Source: Chlorobaculum tepidum TLS (GTDB lineage: Bacteria; Bacteroidota; Chlorobiia; Chlorobiales; Chlorobiaceae). Taken from it: a DNA stretch of 64,000 nucleotides. The stretch lies in NCBI RefSeq assembly GCF_000006985.1, contig NC_002932.3, positions 1,289,109-1,353,108 on the forward strand. Reading direction: 5' to 3'. Position numbers and translations under genes: made by a program. Below the pieces are notes generated by a model. The model was given only the letters and a program-made list of their open reading frames with translations, ran no database searches and was not told where the DNA came from. Below, piece by piece: positions 26,326 through 37,914 of this stretch (its first letter is position 1; each line of letters starts with the position of its first letter).

Positions 26326-28530
26326 ATGCAAAAACCCGCCGACTCACACGAAGAGCGCCTCTCCGGTTCAGTCGAGCGGGTGACTTTTCACAGCGAGGAG
26401 TCGGGCTTCACGGTGCTGCGCCTCCGGGTCGCCGGGCAGCGTGAGCCGGTTGCTGTGGTAGGCCTCGCAACATCACCGGCGGTTGGAGAATTCATGGAGT
26501 GCGTCGGCACGTGGCAGAACGACCGCACGCATGGATTGCAGTTCAAGGCCTCGAAAATCACCCCCGCACAACCCACTACACTCGAAGGCAAGGAACGCTA
26601 CCTCGCCTCCGGACAGGTGAAGGGACTCGGCAATTTCTACGCTAAAAAGCTGATCGAGCGTTTTGGTGACGCCGTGTTCGAAGTGATCGAGAACGATCCG
26701 GAGCGGCTGCTTGAAATCCCCGGCATCGGGCGCAAGCGGCTCGACATGGTCGTCAAATCGTGGGCCGAGCAGAAAGCGATCCGCGACATCATGCTCTTCC
26801 TGCAATCGCACGGCATCGGTACAGCGCGGGCCTGGAAGATTTACCGCCGCTACCGCGAACAGGCCATCGCAACGATCACCGAAAACCCGTACCGCCTCTC
26901 GCTCGACATCGAAGGCATTGGCTTCCAGACCGCCGACGCCATCGCCACGAGCCTCGGCGTCGCGAAAAATTCACTGATGCGGGCCGAAGCGGGCATCAGC
27001 CACGTGCTCGGCGAGCTGTCGCAGAACGGCCACTGTGCGGTGCCGGAAGAGACGCTGATTGACGAGGCGTCGCGCCTGCTCCAGATCGACCATCCGCTCG
27101 TGGTCGAAGCGGTGAAAAATGAAAAGCTGACGCGCCGCATCGTGGGCGAAACGATCGACGGCGTGCCGTGCATCTTCCTCGAATCGCTGCATCGCGCCGA
27201 AACGGGCGTCGCCTCCGGCCTGCATCGCCTGATGCGCGGCCCGCTGCCGTGGAATGCACTTGATCCGCACGACGCGCTGCCGTGGATCGAGGAGACGACA
27301 GCTCTCGAACTCTCGCCATCGCAGCGCAGCGCAGTGACGCTCGTGCTGGCGAGCAAGGTCTCGATCATCACCGGCGGGCCGGGCGTCGGCAAAACGACGA
27401 TCCTCAAAGCAATCCTCTCGGTGCTCCAGCGCGAAAAGGTCTCCGTGGCGCTCTGTGCTCCCACCGGACGCGCGGCCAAACGGCTCACCGAATCGACCGG
27501 CATCGAGGCCAAGACGATCCACCGCCTGCTCGAATTCGACCCGCAGGCGTTTGACTTCAAGCGCGGACGCGGCAACCCGCTCGACGCCTCGTTCGTGGTG
27601 GTTGACGAAACCTCGATGGTCGATGTGGTGCTGATGCAGAAGCTCGTGGCGGCCATCCCTGACCACGCGGCGGTGGTCTTCGTCGGCGACGTCGATCAGC
27701 TCCCATCGGTCGGTCCCGGCGCGGTGCTCGCCGATATGATCTCGTCGGAGGCGATCCCGACCGTGCGGCTCACCGAAATCTTCCGGCAGGCCGCCGAGTC
27801 GATGATCGTCGTCAACGCCCACCGCATCAACCAGGGCGACATGCCGCTCACCGCCGAGGGCGAGGAGCTGTCGGATTTCTACGTGGTGAAGGCGGCCTCG
27901 GCCGAGGAGATTCACGACAAGGTGATACAGCTCGTCACGGAGCGCATCCCGAAGCGCTTCGGCCTCGATGCGGTCAAAGACGTGCAGGTGCTCACGCCGA
28001 TGAACAAGGGGGGCGTCGGCGTGCACGCGCTGAACGCCGAGCTTCAGGCGAAGCTCAACCCAGCTTCCGAGCCGAAGGTCACGCGCTTCGGCACCACCTT
28101 CGCGCCAGGCGACAAGGTGATCCAGACAGTCAACAACTACGACAAGGAGGTCTTCAACGGCGACATTGGCCTCATCGAAGCGATCGACCCGGAGGCGGAA
28201 ATCGCGACAGCCTTCTTCTTCGACCACCACCGCGCCGAGTACGATTTCAACGATCTCGACGAACTCTCGCTCGCCTACGCCACAAGCATCCACAAAAGCC
28301 AGGGTTCCGAGTACCCGGCTGTCGTCATTCCGCTCGCCATGCAGCACTTCACGCTGCTCGAACGCAACCTCATCTACACGGCGGTCACGCGCGGACGCAA
28401 GCTCGTGGTGATCGTTGCCGAGCCGAAAGCGCTCACACTCGCCATCAAAAACTGCAAGTCAAAGCGCCGCCTGACCGGGCTCGTGCAGCGGCTCAGAGAG
28501 TCCGGGAAACAAAGCTGGCAAAATTTGTAA
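26326..28530 (+). CDS. recD2: RecD2-like DNA helicase (SF1B, 5'-3')
   Basis: The 734-residue product has an N-terminal OB-like domain (SGSVERVTFHSEESGFTVL), a helix-hairpin-helix region (LLEIPGIGRKRL and DIEGIGFQTADAIA), then SF1 helicase motifs. Motif I is ITGGPGVGKTTILKAIL, motif Ia LCAPTGRAAKRLTE, motif II VVVDETSMVD, motif III GDVDQLPSVGPG, and motifs V/VI are ATSIHKSQGSEYPAV and YTAVTRGRKLVVIV. RecD2 acts without RecBC, unwinding DNA 5'-3' in repair. The start was set at the ATG at 26326, before MQKPADSHEER; the open frame to 26206 overlaps the previous gene. It converges with the amidotransferase relic, overlapping it by about 38 bases. Confidence 0.93.
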   Translation: MQKPADSHEERLSGSVERVTFHSEESGFTVLRLRVAGQREPVAVVGLATSPAVGEFMECVGTWQNDRTHGLQFKASKITPAQPTTLEGKERYLASGQVKGLGNFYAKKLIERFGDAVFEVIENDPERLLEIPGIGRKRLDMVVKSWAEQKAIRDIMLFLQSHGIGTARAWKIYRRYREQAIATITENPYRLSLDIEGIGFQTADAIATSLGVAKNSLMRAEAGISHVLGELSQNGHCAVPEETLIDEASRLLQIDHPLVVEAVKNEKLTRRIVGETIDGVPCIFLESLHRAETGVASGLHRLMRGPLPWNALDPHDALPWIEETTALELSPSQRSAVTLVLASKVSIITGGPGVGKTTILKAILSVLQREKVSVALCAPTGRAAKRLTESTGIEAKTIHRLLEFDPQAFDFKRGRGNPLDASFVVVDETSMVDVVLMQKLVAAIPDHAAVVFVGDVDQLPSVGPGAVLADMISSEAIPTVRLTEIFRQAAESMIVVNAHRINQGDMPLTAEGEELSDFYVVKAASAEEIHDKVIQLVTERIPKRFGLDAVKDVQVLTPMNKGGVGVHALNAELQAKLNPASEPKVTRFGTTFAPGDKVIQTVNNYDKEVFNGDIGLIEAIDPEAEIATAFFFDHHRAEYDFNDLDELSLAYATSIHKSQGSEYPAVVIPLAMQHFTLLERNLIYTAVTRGRKLVVIVAEPKALTLAIKNCKSKRRLTGLVQRLRESGKQSWQNL

Positions 28531-29080
28531 GCACCCGACCGGCAAACGGCGCTTCAGTTACAGCGTCGCGTAACGCTCCGGCATCTTCGGCAGCCGCTTC
28601 GAGGTCAGCGATCTCATCGCGCAGGTAAACTGCCATGATCTGCCTCGTGTACTCGGGATGGAACTGTACGCCCCACGCCGATTCGCCCACACGGAAAGCG
28701 TGGTTCGGCTCGAAGCCGTTGAAGGCGAGATGAACAGCGCCCAGCGGCAGCCACAGCACGCTCTGCGCGTACGTGGCGTTGGCGACGAACCGCGCGGGGA
28801 TGCCGTCGAAAAGCGCGTCGCGCTCGCCGTCAGGCGTCAGCTCGATGGAGACCGTGCCCGCCTCCCGCCCGTGCGGATGGCGATCAGCTCCCGAATCCAC
28901 CACCCGATGGCGACGCTCCACAGCAAATTGTCGATCACCATCGCGTGCGAGCCGGTCACACCCCGGCACACAGCTCCGGAGCAGGCAACGCCTCGCCCCA
29001 CCCACTCCTCGAAATCCCCCCAGCCGCTGCGCCTCGGTGGCGAAGGCGCTCCCTGCCTTGATGATGTACAGATTTTTCAT
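28493..29080 (-). pseudogene. Broken class I glutamine amidotransferase (GuaA-like domain), catalytic Cys lost
   Basis: The start (MKNLYIIKAGSAFATEAQRL) and end (EAGTVSIELTPDGE, NHAFRVGESAWGVQFHPEY with the catalytic His) match class I glutamine amidotransferases of about 235 residues. Between them the frame is wrong. After a run of six G (minus strand; 29016-29021) the sense continues in the next frame as DFEEWVGRGVA, then VTGSHAMVIDNLLWS. Then a deletion removes the GICYGHQ segment with the catalytic Cys and restores the first frame. Another short deletion precedes VTGSHAMV. The continuous 195-codon frame is therefore a chimera of real and out-of-frame text, and the enzyme cannot work. Confidence 0.85.
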
Positions 29081-29235
29081 AAACGATGATGTCAGATGAT
29101 CGTATTCGATGCCGCAAAGCGATCATCTTTCGCAGGCGAAAACAATCGCCCTGAGCCGGTTATCGCTCATTTTTCGTATATTGGCCGCAAATCAACAGCT
29201 GGCTAGCTGGCTGCCAGCGCCTGCCGAATCACAGG

Positions 29236-29811
29236 ATGAAACACCACTCACTCATATTTCTGACCGGCTTCAGCGGTTCAGGCAAATCGACCATCGGCCC
29301 GCTCCTGGCCAACTCGCTCGGCTTCGAGTTCATTGACCTCGACCGCGAAATCGAGCTTACCGCCGGGAAGAGCATCAACCGGATTTTCGCCGAAGATGGC
29401 GAGGCCGCCTTCCGCTCGCTCGAACTCCGGACGCTCGAAAAGATCGGCCAACAGGAGCGGATGGTGGTCTCGCTTGGCGGCGGCGTGCTCGAAAACGACC
29501 GATGCTTCGAGCTGATCCGCTCGCACGGCACCCTGATCTACCTCAAGTCCAGCCCTGAAATTCTCACGCTCCGGCTCCAGCACAAGACCGACCGCCCCCT
29601 GCTCAAAGGCCCGGACGGGCGGAAGCTGACGCGAGAAGAGATCCAGCAGCGCATCGCGGAGCTTCTGAAAAAACGGGAACCCCGCTACCTGAAAGCCGAT
29701 CTGGTGCTCTTCACCGACTCGAAAAAGATCGGCGCAAGTGTCGAGGAGTTGACACGCAAAATCGAGCGGCACATCCGCCGCGCGTCGAAAAACAACACTA
29801 ACGAGAAGTAA
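29236..29811 (+). CDS. aroK: Shikimate kinase
   Basis: This kinase phosphorylates shikimate with ATP in the aromatic amino-acid pathway. The 191-residue P-loop protein has Walker A GFSGSGKST (residues 11-19), the shikimate-binding DLDREIE and FRSLELR segments, SLGGGVLEN, the lid arginine in KTDRPLL, and a C-terminal helix. It lies three bases upstream of aroB, so the two form one transcription unit feeding chorismate synthesis together with aroC at 55 kb. Confidence 0.95.
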   Translation: MKHHSLIFLTGFSGSGKSTIGPLLANSLGFEFIDLDREIELTAGKSINRIFAEDGEAAFRSLELRTLEKIGQQERMVVSLGGGVLENDRCFELIRSHGTLIYLKSSPEILTLRLQHKTDRPLLKGPDGRKLTREEIQQRIAELLKKREPRYLKADLVLFTDSKKIGASVEELTRKIERHIRRASKNNTNEK

Positions 29812-29814
29812 GAC

Positions 29815-30921
29815 ATGCAGACTCCGTCCAGCCATATCATCGTCAGAACGCCGGTCATCGACTCCGTCGGTGAACTCTACGCCACAAGGGGACTCGGCAA
29901 GAAAACCGTGCTGCTTTTCGACGAGAACACCCGCAGGCTTTTCGGCGACGCGATCATCGAATCGATGCAGCGCCAAGGCTTCCGCACCATCGAGCTGGTC
30001 GTGCCCGCACGCGAGACCTCGAAAAGCGTTTCGACGGCATGGAAACTCTATGGACAGATGATCGAGGCGGACGTTGACCGGAGCTGGAACCTGCTCTGCG
30101 CAGGCGGCGGAGTGGTAGGCGACCTCGGCGGCTACATCGCGGCAAGCTACTACCGCGGCATTCCGGTGGTGCAGCTCCCAACGACGCTGCTCGCCATGAC
30201 CGACAGCTCCATTGGCGGCAAGGTGGCCATCAACCACCCGCTCGGCAAAAATCTCATCGGCTTCTTCCATATGCCGGAGCTGGTGCTGATCGACCCCGCC
30301 TACCTCAGGACACTCCCCTCTCGTGAAATTTACGGAGGCATGTCGGAAGTGGTGAAGTACGGATTCATCGCTGACCGGGAGTTTTTCGACCTGCTTACCA
30401 AACATTGGGACGAGGTGGTACGCCTCGAAGAACCTTGGCTCTCCAAAGCGGTCAGCCGCAGCGCTTTCATCAAGGCCAACGTGGTGGAAAAGGATTTCCG
30501 CGAAACCTCTGGACTGCGAGCGACGCTGAACTTCGGCCACACCTTCGCGCACGGCCTCGAAAAGATGGCCGGGTACCGCAACCTGCGCCACGGCGAGGCA
30601 GTCACCATCGGCATGGTCTGCGCGCTCTTCCTTTCGCACCGGCCGGGATTCCTCGCCGAAGCTGATCTGCGCGAAGGACTCGCGCTGCTCGCCCGCTTCC
30701 GCTTCCCGCGCGGCCTGGTCAACAAGCGCTTCCTTTCACTCGACCGCGACGAGCTGGTGGAGAGTATGCTCTCCGACAAAAAGAAGATCGACAAGCAGCT
30801 CCGCTTCGTCCTGCTCGACCGCATCGGGCACGCTTTCCTGCACGACAAGGACATCACAAAAACCGATGTGCTGCAGGCAATTGACGATGCAATGGGGTGG
30901 TTCTCTTCAGCAGGGTTTTAA
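29815..30921 (+). CDS. aroB: 3-dehydroquinate synthase
   Basis: AroB converts DAHP to 3-dehydroquinate using NAD and a metal ion. The 368-residue protein has GGGVVGDLGGYIAASYYRG for NAD binding, PTTLLAMTDSSIGGK, GMSEVVKYGFIAD, and the metal-binding histidines in RATLNFGHTFAHG and LRHGEAVTIGM. It follows aroK by 3 bases. The stop codon lies inside a perfect inverted repeat that may act as a 3' end. Confidence 0.95.
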   Translation: MQTPSSHIIVRTPVIDSVGELYATRGLGKKTVLLFDENTRRLFGDAIIESMQRQGFRTIELVVPARETSKSVSTAWKLYGQMIEADVDRSWNLLCAGGGVVGDLGGYIAASYYRGIPVVQLPTTLLAMTDSSIGGKVAINHPLGKNLIGFFHMPELVLIDPAYLRTLPSREIYGGMSEVVKYGFIADREFFDLLTKHWDEVVRLEEPWLSKAVSRSAFIKANVVEKDFRETSGLRATLNFGHTFAHGLEKMAGYRNLRHGEAVTIGMVCALFLSHRPGFLAEADLREGLALLARFRFPRGLVNKRFLSLDRDELVESMLSDKKKIDKQLRFVLLDRIGHAFLHDKDITKTDVLQAIDDAMGWFSSAGF

Positions 30922-30929
30922 CCCTGCTG
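30908..30929. repeat. Perfect inverted repeat at the end of aroB
   Basis: CAGCAGGGTT and its complement flank a 2-base centre, overlapping the aroB stop. No T-run follows, so it may protect the 3' end or be a member of a small dispersed palindrome class rather than a classic terminator. Confidence 0.6.
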
Positions 30930-30959
30930 CCACTCGATCGTTACATTCTTTTCTGTTGT

Positions 30960-30977
30960 CCCGGCTTTCAAGCCGGG
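30960..30977. repeat. Short palindrome between convergent aroB and coaX
   Basis: CCCGGCTT/AAGCCGGG with a 2-base centre, 30 bases after the previous palindrome. The two together fill the gap between convergent genes. It has no T-run on either side. Confidence 0.5.
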
Positions 30978-31028
30978 GTGAGAAGAGAAAAGGTAAGCCT
31001 CAAGGTCGAAACTTTGTAGCGGCGGGAT

Positions 31029-31841
31029 TCACGGCATATTCATCCGCAGCAAAAGATCGCTGCCGCGCAGGACAGCGAGTTCGTCGATAACACTGACAGG
31101 GCCGATCTCCGGAACGATAATCCTGCTATTGCCGCCGGTGACAATCACTTCGACCGTTGACTCGCCAAAGTCGCGTACAAGGTCGCCGCGAATGGCGTCC
31201 ACGAGGCCGCCGATCTGTTTGACCACTCCCCAGAAAACTCCGCTTTTGATGCATTCGGTCGTCGAGCGCCCGAGAAGGCTCTCCGGCCTGTCGATGCGCA
31301 CCTGGGGAAGCTGGGCGGTTCTCGAATGAAGCGCTCCGGCCATCATGTCGATACCCGGCATGATGAGACCACCGCGATAATTCCCCACCGTGTCGAGCAC
31401 GTCGAAGGTGATGGCCGTGCCGATATCGACGGCGATAACCGGTTTTTCAGAAAAGAGATGTCGGCTCCATGCGCACAGGGCAAGGCGATCCGCGCCGAAG
31501 GTGTGCGGGGTTGCGTAGTCGAGACGAAAAGGAAAACGGAGCTTACAGCAGATGGTCAGCACCGGTACGGAGAAAAGTGATTCGAGAAGCGCCGAACCGA
31601 CGGCGGTAGCGGAAGGCACCACGCTGCAAATGGCGATGGCCTGTGGCTCGCCGTGCTTCCGGGCCATGTTGCCAAACACTTCGCGCATTGTGCTGGAATC
31701 GGCAAACAACGCACTCGGTACCGACTCGACCGACGGCTCTTCATCACCGGTGAAAATCGCCAACGTCGTGCTGGTATTGCCGATGTCAACGACCAGCCGC
31801 ACAGGCACGTCGGCAGCTCGTGCGCCCCGGGAACTCTGCAT
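31029..31841 (-). CDS. coaX: Type III pantothenate kinase
   Basis: CoaX phosphorylates pantothenate, the first step of coenzyme A synthesis. The 270-residue ASKHA-fold protein has the phosphate loop LVVDIGNTSTTLAIF, the pantothenate site in TPHTFGADRLALC, the adenosine/phosphate loop AVDIGTAITFDVL with GGLIMPGIDMM, and EVIVTGGNSRI. An alternative start near LVVDIGN would shorten the N-terminus by about 15 residues. It converges with aroB and is read in the same direction as the small membrane protein at 31865. Confidence 0.93.
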   Translation of the reverse strand: MQSSRGARAADVPVRLVVDIGNTSTTLAIFTGDEEPSVESVPSALFADSSTMREVFGNMARKHGEPQAIAICSVVPSATAVGSALLESLFSVPVLTICCKLRFPFRLDYATPHTFGADRLALCAWSRHLFSEKPVIAVDIGTAITFDVLDTVGNYRGGLIMPGIDMMAGALHSRTAQLPQVRIDRPESLLGRSTTECIKSGVFWGVVKQIGGLVDAIRGDLVRDFGESTVEVIVTGGNSRIIVPEIGPVSVIDELAVLRGSDLLLRMNMP

Positions 31842-31864
31842 GGGAAATGCGCCGGATACCGTGT

Positions 31865-32380
31865 TTAGGGCCGTTTGATCTGCAAGCCCGTCCTGGCCGA
31901 CAGCGCTGCAAGCAGCTTGTCAACGTCCGGAAGGCCGTATTTGCCCTCGGTGACGGTGATCGAATCCCGGAGTCCGGCGTTTTTGGCAACAATGAAAATC
32001 TTCGGCGGCGGGTTGTAGGTCACCGGTTCCTGATAAATCGACACGATGTCTTTCAAAAGAAACATCTTCTTCTCGCCGTTGCGGTAACGGTACTCGATGC
32101 GGTCGGGCGTAAGCAAAACGGAATCTCCGTCATTGCCATGTTGCGCGACGAATTTCGTGTTGTAATACGACGGAACGCCGAGGGCGATGGTCGTCATGAT
32201 GACCAGAAGGGCAGTTTTCCAGAAACAGCCGAAATCGACGCCATAACTGAACTTGCCGTACCGGTAGAAAATGGCCCACCCTCCAGCGAGAAACAGCATG
32301 GCCAGCGTCCAGGTAAAGTAGTAGTAGTTGTTGAGCCACCAGCCGGGATACGACATCGGGTACTGGAAGAGTTCGGTCAT
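31865..32380 (-). CDS. Hypothetical membrane protein, two transmembrane helices
   Basis: From the ATG at 32380 (AAGG about 10 bases upstream) this encodes 171 residues. Two hydrophobic helices lie near residues 17-36 ([20 protein letters not shown]) and 52-70 ([15 protein letters not shown]). The C-terminal ~100 residues are soluble with a PH-like strand pattern ([29 protein letters not shown]), which suggests a small membrane-anchored PH-like domain. I do not recognise the family. Confidence 0.6.
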   Translation of the reverse strand: MTELFQYPMSYPGWWLNNYYYFTWTLAMLFLAGGWAIFYRYGKFSYGVDFGCFWKTALLVIMTTIALGVPSYYNTKFVAQHGNDGDSVLLTPDRIEYRYRNGEKKMFLLKDIVSIYQEPVTYNPPPKIFIVAKNAGLRDSITVTEGKYGLPDVDKLLAALSARTGLQIKRP

Positions 32381-32496
32381 GGGCGCAAACCTTGAGATGT
32401 TTCTTGTTATCTTTGAACGACAATTATACGGCTTTTCGAGCGATAAACACAAAGCCGTTCCAACATCATCCCGCTCAAACCCGAAGTAAAAGACCT

Positions 32497-32913
32497 ATGA
32501 AATCGTACCACAAAGAGCTCTGGATGGAGGTGCCATCGCGAATGGATTTCGTCAACATCACCCGCGACGTTTCGCGTGCGCTCGATGAAAGCGGCATCCG
32601 GGAGGGGCTGTGCCTGGTCAACGCGATGCACATCACCGCCTCGGTCTTCATCAACGACGACGAACCGGGCCTGCACGCCGACTACAAGCAGTGGCTCGAA
32701 GAGCTTGCCCCGCACAACCCGTCGCATTACCAGCACAACCGCACCGGCGAGGACAATGGCGACGCGCACCACAAACGCCAGATCATGGGTCGCGAAGTGG
32801 TGGTGGCCGTCACCAAAGGCGAACTTCACCTCGGCCCCTGGGAACAAATCTTCTACGGAGAGTTCGATGGACGCCGCCGCAAACGAGTGCTCATCAAAAT
32901 CATCGGAGCGTAG
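32497..32913 (+). CDS. YjbQ/UPF0047 family protein (secondary thiamine-phosphate synthase-type)
   Basis: The 138-residue protein matches YjbQ throughout: [32 protein letters not shown] and [32 protein letters not shown] (read in two parts) carry the conserved His and Asp/Glu residues. Family members can show weak thiamine-phosphate synthase activity; the physiological role is debated. An extended upstream frame lacks a good start. Confidence 0.9.
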   Translation: MKSYHKELWMEVPSRMDFVNITRDVSRALDESGIREGLCLVNAMHITASVFINDDEPGLHADYKQWLEELAPHNPSHYQHNRTGEDNGDAHHKRQIMGREVVVAVTKGELHLGPWEQIFYGEFDGRRRKRVLIKIIGA

Positions 32914-32956
32914 TCTTCCCTTTTTCAGCCACCGCGTCCTCTTCTCCGCCCAAAAC

Positions 32957-32987
32957 AAAAGAGGCCCGCTTTCGCAGGCCTCTTTTT
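32957..32987. terminator. Bidirectional intrinsic terminator between the yjbQ-like gene and glnN
   Basis: GAGGCC pairs with GGCCTC around a 10-base centre, with an A-run before and TTTTT after. It can stop the YjbQ-like gene on the plus strand and glnN on the minus strand. Confidence 0.88.
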
Positions 32988-33009
32988 ACTTGTGCTTTCG
33001 CTCCAGCTC

Positions 33010-35154
<2,145 letters not shown>

Positions 35155-35220
35155 GAGATCCTCCTTTACTTGTTTTGGACTGTTTTAAACGTGGTTGATT
35201 AAACCTGAAATGACTGCTGG

Positions 35221-35745
35221 CTATTTTTTCGATTTCTTTTCATCGAAGGTAATCAGCACCTGCCGGTCCTGCAGATTGTTGCGAACAATCTCGGCGCAGA
35301 TCCGGTTATTCTTTTTCAACTGCGAAAGAACGATACTCGTATTGGTACCCAATACTCCCGGCCAGCTCTGGATGCGCGACAGGAACCGCTCAAGGGAAGC
35401 TGTGTTGTGCGTCATAACCTTGAGGATATGCGAGCCCTCTCCGGTTACGGAGTAGCACTCCATGATCTCCTCTTCTTTCATGACATGCTCCACGAACGAC
35501 TTGTAGTGCTTCGAGGAATCGACGCGGACACGCACAAACGCCTGGATGTCGAACCCGAGCTGACGCTCATCGACCTCCATCGTGAACCCCTTAATGATAC
35601 CGTTCTTCTGCAATTTGTCGAGCCGCTCGCTGACCGATGGAATCGACAGGCCGACAACCTCGGCCAACTCACTCAACCGTATCCGGCCGTTGCCGCCAAG
35701 AGATTCGATGATCTTCAGATCGATGAGGTCAAGGTGTCCGGACAT
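35221..35745 (-). CDS. Lrp/AsnC family transcriptional regulator
   Basis: The 174-residue protein starts with an Lrp-type helix-turn-helix (LDLIDLKIIESLGGNGR, LSELAEVVGLSIPSVSERL) and ends with a RAM/ligand-binding domain (VEHVMKEEEIMECYSVTGEGSHIL). An unusually long lysine-rich end (FDEKKSKK) follows. It sits directly upstream of glnN. In other bacteria Lrp-type proteins respond to amino acids; the location makes nitrogen control of glutamine synthetase a reasonable but unproven guess. Confidence 0.92.
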   Translation of the reverse strand: MSGHLDLIDLKIIESLGGNGRIRLSELAEVVGLSIPSVSERLDKLQKNGIIKGFTMEVDERQLGFDIQAFVRVRVDSSKHYKSFVEHVMKEEEIMECYSVTGEGSHILKVMTHNTASLERFLSRIQSWPGVLGTNTSIVLSQLKKNNRICAEIVRNNLQDRQVLITFDEKKSKK

Positions 35746-36026
35746 AAGCAGAATCTTCGGTTTTGTAGTAAATTAATGAAATCTAAGAAATAAACAAGCT
35801 TATTCTAAATTATGAGGGCATCAACCATTATTTCCCCTTAATATTTTAGGATTTTATCCCAACCACAGGCTGGCATCACTGAATAAAAATCTTGTTATTT
35901 GCAAACAAGAATGTAAGTTAATAATCTATGTCTCTCAACTGCTTTCTCTGCGTAGCACTGCCGCCGGTGCGTCCTCCCAGAGTCAGCAAATAGACATTGA
36001 TTACCTTTATCGACCACGTTACCGCC

Positions 36027-36269
36027 ATGAAAGAGTTGTCCAGAAAGTTCTCCGCTGATGAACCAGATGCCCCGAATTCCCCCGGTCGATTGATATCGAG
36101 GCCGGTAAGAGACTCGCGCCCCGCATTTCAAGATTTGCGGTTCATTGTTAAGGAATCACTCAACCTCGGTTTTCGCTTTTTCGATGAAGTGGACCGGATG
36201 CTTCAGAAATTCAAGGGCGAGGAGCCTGAAAAGCAAAACAGCGAGGAAAAGGCGGATGATCCTTCGTAA
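36027..36269 (+). CDS. Small acidic/basic hypothetical protein upstream of crtP
   Basis: An 80-residue frame from the ATG at 36027 (the open frame begins at a TTG at 35997). The middle part, FQDLRFIVKESLNLGFRFFDEVDRMLQKF, is a plausible amphipathic helix, and the tail is Glu/Lys-rich. There is no good ribosome site, so the start and even the gene are uncertain, but composition and length are those of real coding sequence in this genome. It is read toward crtP, 113 bases away. Confidence 0.5.
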   Translation: MKELSRKFSADEPDAPNSPGRLISRPVRDSRPAFQDLRFIVKESLNLGFRFFDEVDRMLQKFKGEEPEKQNSEEKADDPS

Positions 36270-36382
36270 GCCTTCGGAATTCTGGCCCCTGGCAACTCCC
36301 GTCACCCTTTCGGGAAAACGTCTCAAACCTTATATTCTGCATTATTTTTGAGCATCTCCAACCTCAAGTCATCCAAGCAACA

Positions 36383-37744
36383 TTGAAAGTAGCCATATTC
36401 GGAGCCGGTGTCGCCGGTCTCAGCGCGGCCATCGAACTGGTCGATCGCGGCCATACCGTCGAACTGTATGAAAAACGCAAGGTTCTCGGCGGAAAAGTTT
36501 CGGTCTGGAAAGACAGTGACGGCGACTCGATCGAGTCCGGACTGCATATCGTCTTCGGCGGTTACACTCAGCTTCAGAAGTATCTGGACAAGATCGGCGC
36601 GGGCGATAACTATCTCTGGAAGGATCATTCGCTGATCTATGCCGAGTCGGACGGCAAGCAGTCATTCTTCAAAAAGGCCAACCTGCCAAGCCCGTGGGCG
36701 GAGGTGGTCGGCGGCTTGCAGGCGGACTTCCTCACCATGTGGGACAAGATTTCGCTTATCAAAGGGCTTTGGCCCGCGCTGGCTGGCAACGAGGAGTACT
36801 TCCGCAGCCAGGACCACATGACCTACTCCGAGTGGCACCGCCTGCACGGCGCTTCGGAGCACTCGCTGCAGAAGCTCTGGCGGGCGATCGCTCTGGCGAT
36901 GAACTTCATCGAGCCGAATGTCATCAGCGCCCGCCCGATGATCACCATCTTCAAATACTTCGGCACCGACTACGCCGCCACCAAGTTCGCCTTCTTCCGT
37001 AAAAATCCCGGCGACTCGATGATCGAGCCGATGCGCCAGTACATCCAGAGCAAGGGTGGCCGCATCTTCATCGATGCTCGCCTGTCGCGCTTCGAGCTGA
37101 ACGACGACAAGACCATCAAGCGCGCCGTGCTGCGTGACGGCCACACCGTCGAGGCCGACGCCTACATTTCCGCATTGCCGGTGCACAGCGTCAAGAAGAT
37201 CGTGCCGAACGAATGGCTGGAGCACGACTACTTTCTGAACCTGCACCAGTTTGTCGGCAGCCCGGTGGCCAACTGCCAGCTCTGGTTCGACAAGAAAATC
37301 ACCGATACCGACAACCTGATGTTCTCGCAGGGCACCACCTTCGCCACCTTCGCCGACGTCTCGATCACCTGCCCGGACGATTTCCAGGCGGGCATGGGCA
37401 CGGCCTGCGGCGGCAGCGTGATGAGCCTCGTGCTCGCGCCTGCCCACCAGTTGCTCGACCTGCCGAACGAGGTGATCACGGAGATGGTGATGAAGGAGAT
37501 TCACGACCGCTTCCCAAAATCGCGCGATGCGAAGCTGCTTAAATCGACCATCGTCAAGATTCCGCAGTCGGTCTATAAAGCGGTGCCGGACGTCGATCAG
37601 TACCGGCCCGACCAGGTCAGCCCGATCCGCAACTTCTTCCTCGCGGGTGACTACACCTATCAGCACTACCTGGCCTCAATGGAGGGCGCAGCACTCAGTG
37701 GACGGCAGGTAGCCGAAAAACTGCACCAGAGGATGGGCCGCTGA
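36383..37744 (+). CDS. crtP: Phytoene desaturase, CrtP type
   Basis: CrtP introduces the first two double bonds into phytoene, giving zeta-carotene in the plant/cyanobacterial-type route used by green sulfur bacteria. The start is TTG and the first residues are the FAD dinucleotide fold VAIFGAGVAGLSAAIEL. A second flavin block is near GLHIVFGGYTQ, and the C-terminal carotenoid-oxidase signature is FFLAGDYTYQHYLASMEGA. The 453-residue length fits CrtP (shorter than CrtI). The call over CrtQ is by overall resemblance and should be confirmed by alignment. Confidence 0.9.
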   Translation: MKVAIFGAGVAGLSAAIELVDRGHTVELYEKRKVLGGKVSVWKDSDGDSIESGLHIVFGGYTQLQKYLDKIGAGDNYLWKDHSLIYAESDGKQSFFKKANLPSPWAEVVGGLQADFLTMWDKISLIKGLWPALAGNEEYFRSQDHMTYSEWHRLHGASEHSLQKLWRAIALAMNFIEPNVISARPMITIFKYFGTDYAATKFAFFRKNPGDSMIEPMRQYIQSKGGRIFIDARLSRFELNDDKTIKRAVLRDGHTVEADAYISALPVHSVKKIVPNEWLEHDYFLNLHQFVGSPVANCQLWFDKKITDTDNLMFSQGTTFATFADVSITCPDDFQAGMGTACGGSVMSLVLAPAHQLLDLPNEVITEMVMKEIHDRFPKSRDAKLLKSTIVKIPQSVYKAVPDVDQYRPDQVSPIRNFFLAGDYTYQHYLASMEGAALSGRQVAEKLHQRMGR

Positions 37745-37796
37745 TCTGAGAGATTTCCGACAGGGCGGGCAGGTGTTTTACAACCACATTCTGTTG

Positions 37797-37882
37797 GGGC
37801 AGACCTGCGTGTCTGCCCTTCCCATGCGATGGTGTCGCGATGTGCCTTGAAAGCAGGGCGAACACATAGGTTCGTTCCTACA
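37797..37882. repeat. Dispersed intergenic palindromic element
   Basis: Two hairpins lie here: GGGCAGAC/GTCTGCCC (37797-37818) and GGGCGAAC with a G-T-paired GTTCGTTCC (37856-37878). The sequence type (GGGCAGACCTGCGTGTCTGCCC with GGGCGAACACATAGGTTCG) is the kind seen many times between genes in other bacterial genomes. Only this copy is in the window. Confidence 0.55.
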
Positions 37883-37914
37883 ACCGAAATTGACAACCTC
37901 CCGGAGAGCCTCGC

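Noticed and set aside
26971-28347. 458-codon open frame antisense to recD2
   Set aside because: It is the mirror of a GC-rich gene with strong third-position bias; the sense strand carries all helicase motifs.
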